Origin: Verrucomicrobiales bacterium
Lineage (GTDB): Bacteria > Verrucomicrobiota > Verrucomicrobiia > Verrucomicrobiales > Akkermansiaceae
Reading direction: 5' to 3'
Assembly (NCBI GenBank): GCA_003483645.1
Contig: DMYM01000508.1
Location: forward strand, 1-7,384
Length of the DNA stretch: 7,384 nucleotides
This document shows, piece after piece, positions 6,237-7,384 of this stretch. The notes beneath the pieces are model-generated. The model was not told the origin of the DNA. It did not search any database and worked only from the letters and a program-made list of their open reading frames with translations. The position numbers and the translations under genes are program-made. Numbering within the stretch: the stretch's first letter is position 1; each line of letters opens with the position of its first letter.

Positions 6237-7384
6237 ATGATCCCCTACGAGAGAACTCGCCAGCAGACCATCCCGAACTCAGCCGTCAAAATAATCGGAG
6301 TAGGAGGTGCCGGCGCCAACATGTTGGACCGTATCGCTCTCGATGGCATGGAAGGAGCCGAGCTCCTCGCCTGCAATACCGATGTGCGAACCCTGACCAG
6401 TTCGGTCGCTCCGGAGAAGATCCAGCTTGGCCGCAACCTGACCAAGGGACTGGGATCCGGAGGTGATCCGGCGCTCGGTAATCAAGCTGCGCAGGAGGCG
6501 GAACTGGAGATTCGGGACGCGTTGCGCGACCGCAAGATCATCTTTATCTGCGTGGGCCTGGGAGGCGGCACCGGTTCGGGAGCGGCACCCCTGGTGGCCC
6601 GACTGGCCCGGGAAGAGGGGGCCTTTACGGTGGTCTTTGCCACCACCCCGTTCAATTTCGAGGGCAAGCGTCGGCGGGACCAGGCGGAGACCGCCCTCAC
6701 TGAACTCTCGGTGCTCGCCAACGCCCTTATCACCTTCGACAACACGCGAATGGGAGAGCTCGTGCTCGCCAAGCAGGGTGTACACGAAGCCTTTTCCGCG
6801 GCCGACCGCATGATTTCGGAGAGCATCCGGGCGGTCACCAGGATCGTGATGCGTCCGGGCCTGGTGAATATCGGTCTGGACGACCTGATGGCGGCCCTGA
6901 GTTCACCCAAATCGCGCTGCCTCTTCGGGTCGGGTATCGCACACGGTGAGAATCGGGCCCAGCAGGCGCTCAAGAACGCGCTGGTCAGCCCGCTTCTCGA
7001 TCGCGGCAGCCTCCTTCATGATACCGATACGGTTCTTGTCCATGTCTGCGGTGGCGAGGATATGACACTCTACGAACTGGAGTTGCTCATGCGTGGATTG
7101 AGCAAGCACGTGCCCGAGACCGCCCAGATCCTCTTTGGAACATCGGTGGATTCGGCCATGGCCGAAGCATTGAGTGTTACCCTGGTGAGTTCACTTCCGG
7201 AAGAACGCCTCCTGGCGGAACGTGGAGCGGAACGCGACGATGCTCCTTCCGCCCAAGCCGATCCGGAGGAGAACGGAGGTGCGGATCCCTTGGATGAACC
7301 GGGTGAGGGCGAGGATGCAGAGGCATCGTCGTCAACCTCCGGGGTGGGTGCTCAGGCGAGTTCGCCATCCGTCCCCGATCCTCT
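6237..7384 (+). CDS. ftsZ: Cell division GTPase FtsZ, divergent (3' end missing)
   Basis: FtsZ is the tubulin-fold GTPase that forms the Z ring. The frame runs from ATG 6237 off the right edge; 382 residues are visible. Motifs: VKIIGVGGAGAN (17-28), ACNTD (45-49), GLGSGGDP (71-78), the GTP loop GLGGGTGSGAAP (107-118), PFNFEGKRR (138-146), FDNTRM (167-172) where most FtsZ have a PNDRL-like segment, the T7 loop NIGLDDL (211-217), GENRA (237-241), SPLLDRG (251-257), and the core end VTLVSSL (314-320). Two changes stand out: Ser114 in the usual GGGTGTG, and Gly213 in the usual NxDxxD, with Asp216 kept. After ~320 comes a disordered acidic linker (17 Asp/Glu against 3 Arg in 62 residues). The C-terminal FtsA-binding peptide is beyond the window. 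No Shine-Dalgarno precedes the ATG; TTG 6216 is a poorer alternative. Position after ftsA excludes a bacterial tubulin gene. Confidence 0.95.
   Translation, partial: MIPYERTRQQTIPNSAVKIIGVGGAGANMLDRIALDGMEGAELLACNTDVRTLTSSVAPEKIQLGRNLTKGLGSGGDPALGNQAAQEAELEIRDALRDRKIIFICVGLGGGTGSGAAPLVARLAREEGAFTVVFATTPFNFEGKRRRDQAETALTELSVLANALITFDNTRMGELVLAKQGVHEAFSAADRMISESIRAVTRIVMRPGLVNIGLDDLMAALSSPKSRCLFGSGIAHGENRAQQALKNALVSPLLDRGSLLHDTDTVLVHVCGGEDMTLYELELLMRGLSKHVPETAQILFGTSVDSAMAEALSVTLVSSLPEERLLAERGAERDDAPSAQADPEENGGADPLDEPGEGEDAEASSSTSGVGAQASSPSVPDP

Noticed and set aside
6237..7384. A bacterial tubulin (BtubA/BtubB-like) gene because of the GGGTGSG motif
   Set aside because: FtsZ-specific segments (PFNFEGKRR, GENRA, SPLLDRG), an N-terminus typical of FtsZ and the position directly after ftsA identify it as FtsZ.
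1..7384. Accessory island, defence system, prophage or mobile element
   Set aside because: All coding space is filled by conserved, co-directional dcw genes, with no transposase, integrase, attachment repeat or CRISPR-like array.

Overview
The window is a contiguous piece of a dcw (division and cell wall) cluster, with every gene on the + strand: murG (3' end only), a fused murC-murB, ddl, ftsQ, ftsA and ftsZ (3' end missing). The gene order, the MurC-MurB fusion, the divergent FtsZ and the GC-rich composition (about 60% by eye) suggest a bacterium of the PVC group, most likely Verrucomicrobiota. That placement is inference from gene order and protein style, not from a marker search. A MurB/MurC fusion enzyme has been characterised from Verrucomicrobium spinosum.

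Layout: murG C-terminal half (1-499); 73-bp gap; murC-murB fusion (573-2873); 190-bp gap with three hairpins and a four-codon mini-ORF (2874-3063); ddl (3064-4002); ftsQ overlapping the ddl end by 14 bp (3989-4936); 51-bp gap; ftsA (4988-6205); 31-bp gap; ftsZ from 6237 to the window edge. Coding density is very high. There is no RNA gene, mobile element, CRISPR array or convincing intrinsic terminator, so the block is probably read as one or a few long transcripts.

Function: MurB and MurC make UDP-MurNAc and add L-Ala to it. Ddl makes the D-Ala-D-Ala that MurF later adds. MurG completes lipid II at the inner membrane face. FtsZ forms the cytokinetic ring, FtsA ties it to the membrane, and FtsQ is the bitopic divisome component that links the cytoplasmic and periplasmic parts. 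The window therefore couples precursor synthesis to septation.

I see no accessory or novel defence-type system here. The points worth a second look are: (i) FtsZ has a tubulin-like GGGTGSG loop and a glycine in place of the first T7-loop aspartate; (ii) the MurB half of the fusion has Cys where E. coli has the catalytic Ser229; (iii) the murCB-ddl gap resembles a leader/attenuator, with the mini-ORF Shine-Dalgarno exactly complementary to the loop of a downstream hairpin; (iv) a 15-bp tandem duplication lies inside the FtsQ membrane helix; (v) nearly all starts lack a Shine-Dalgarno.
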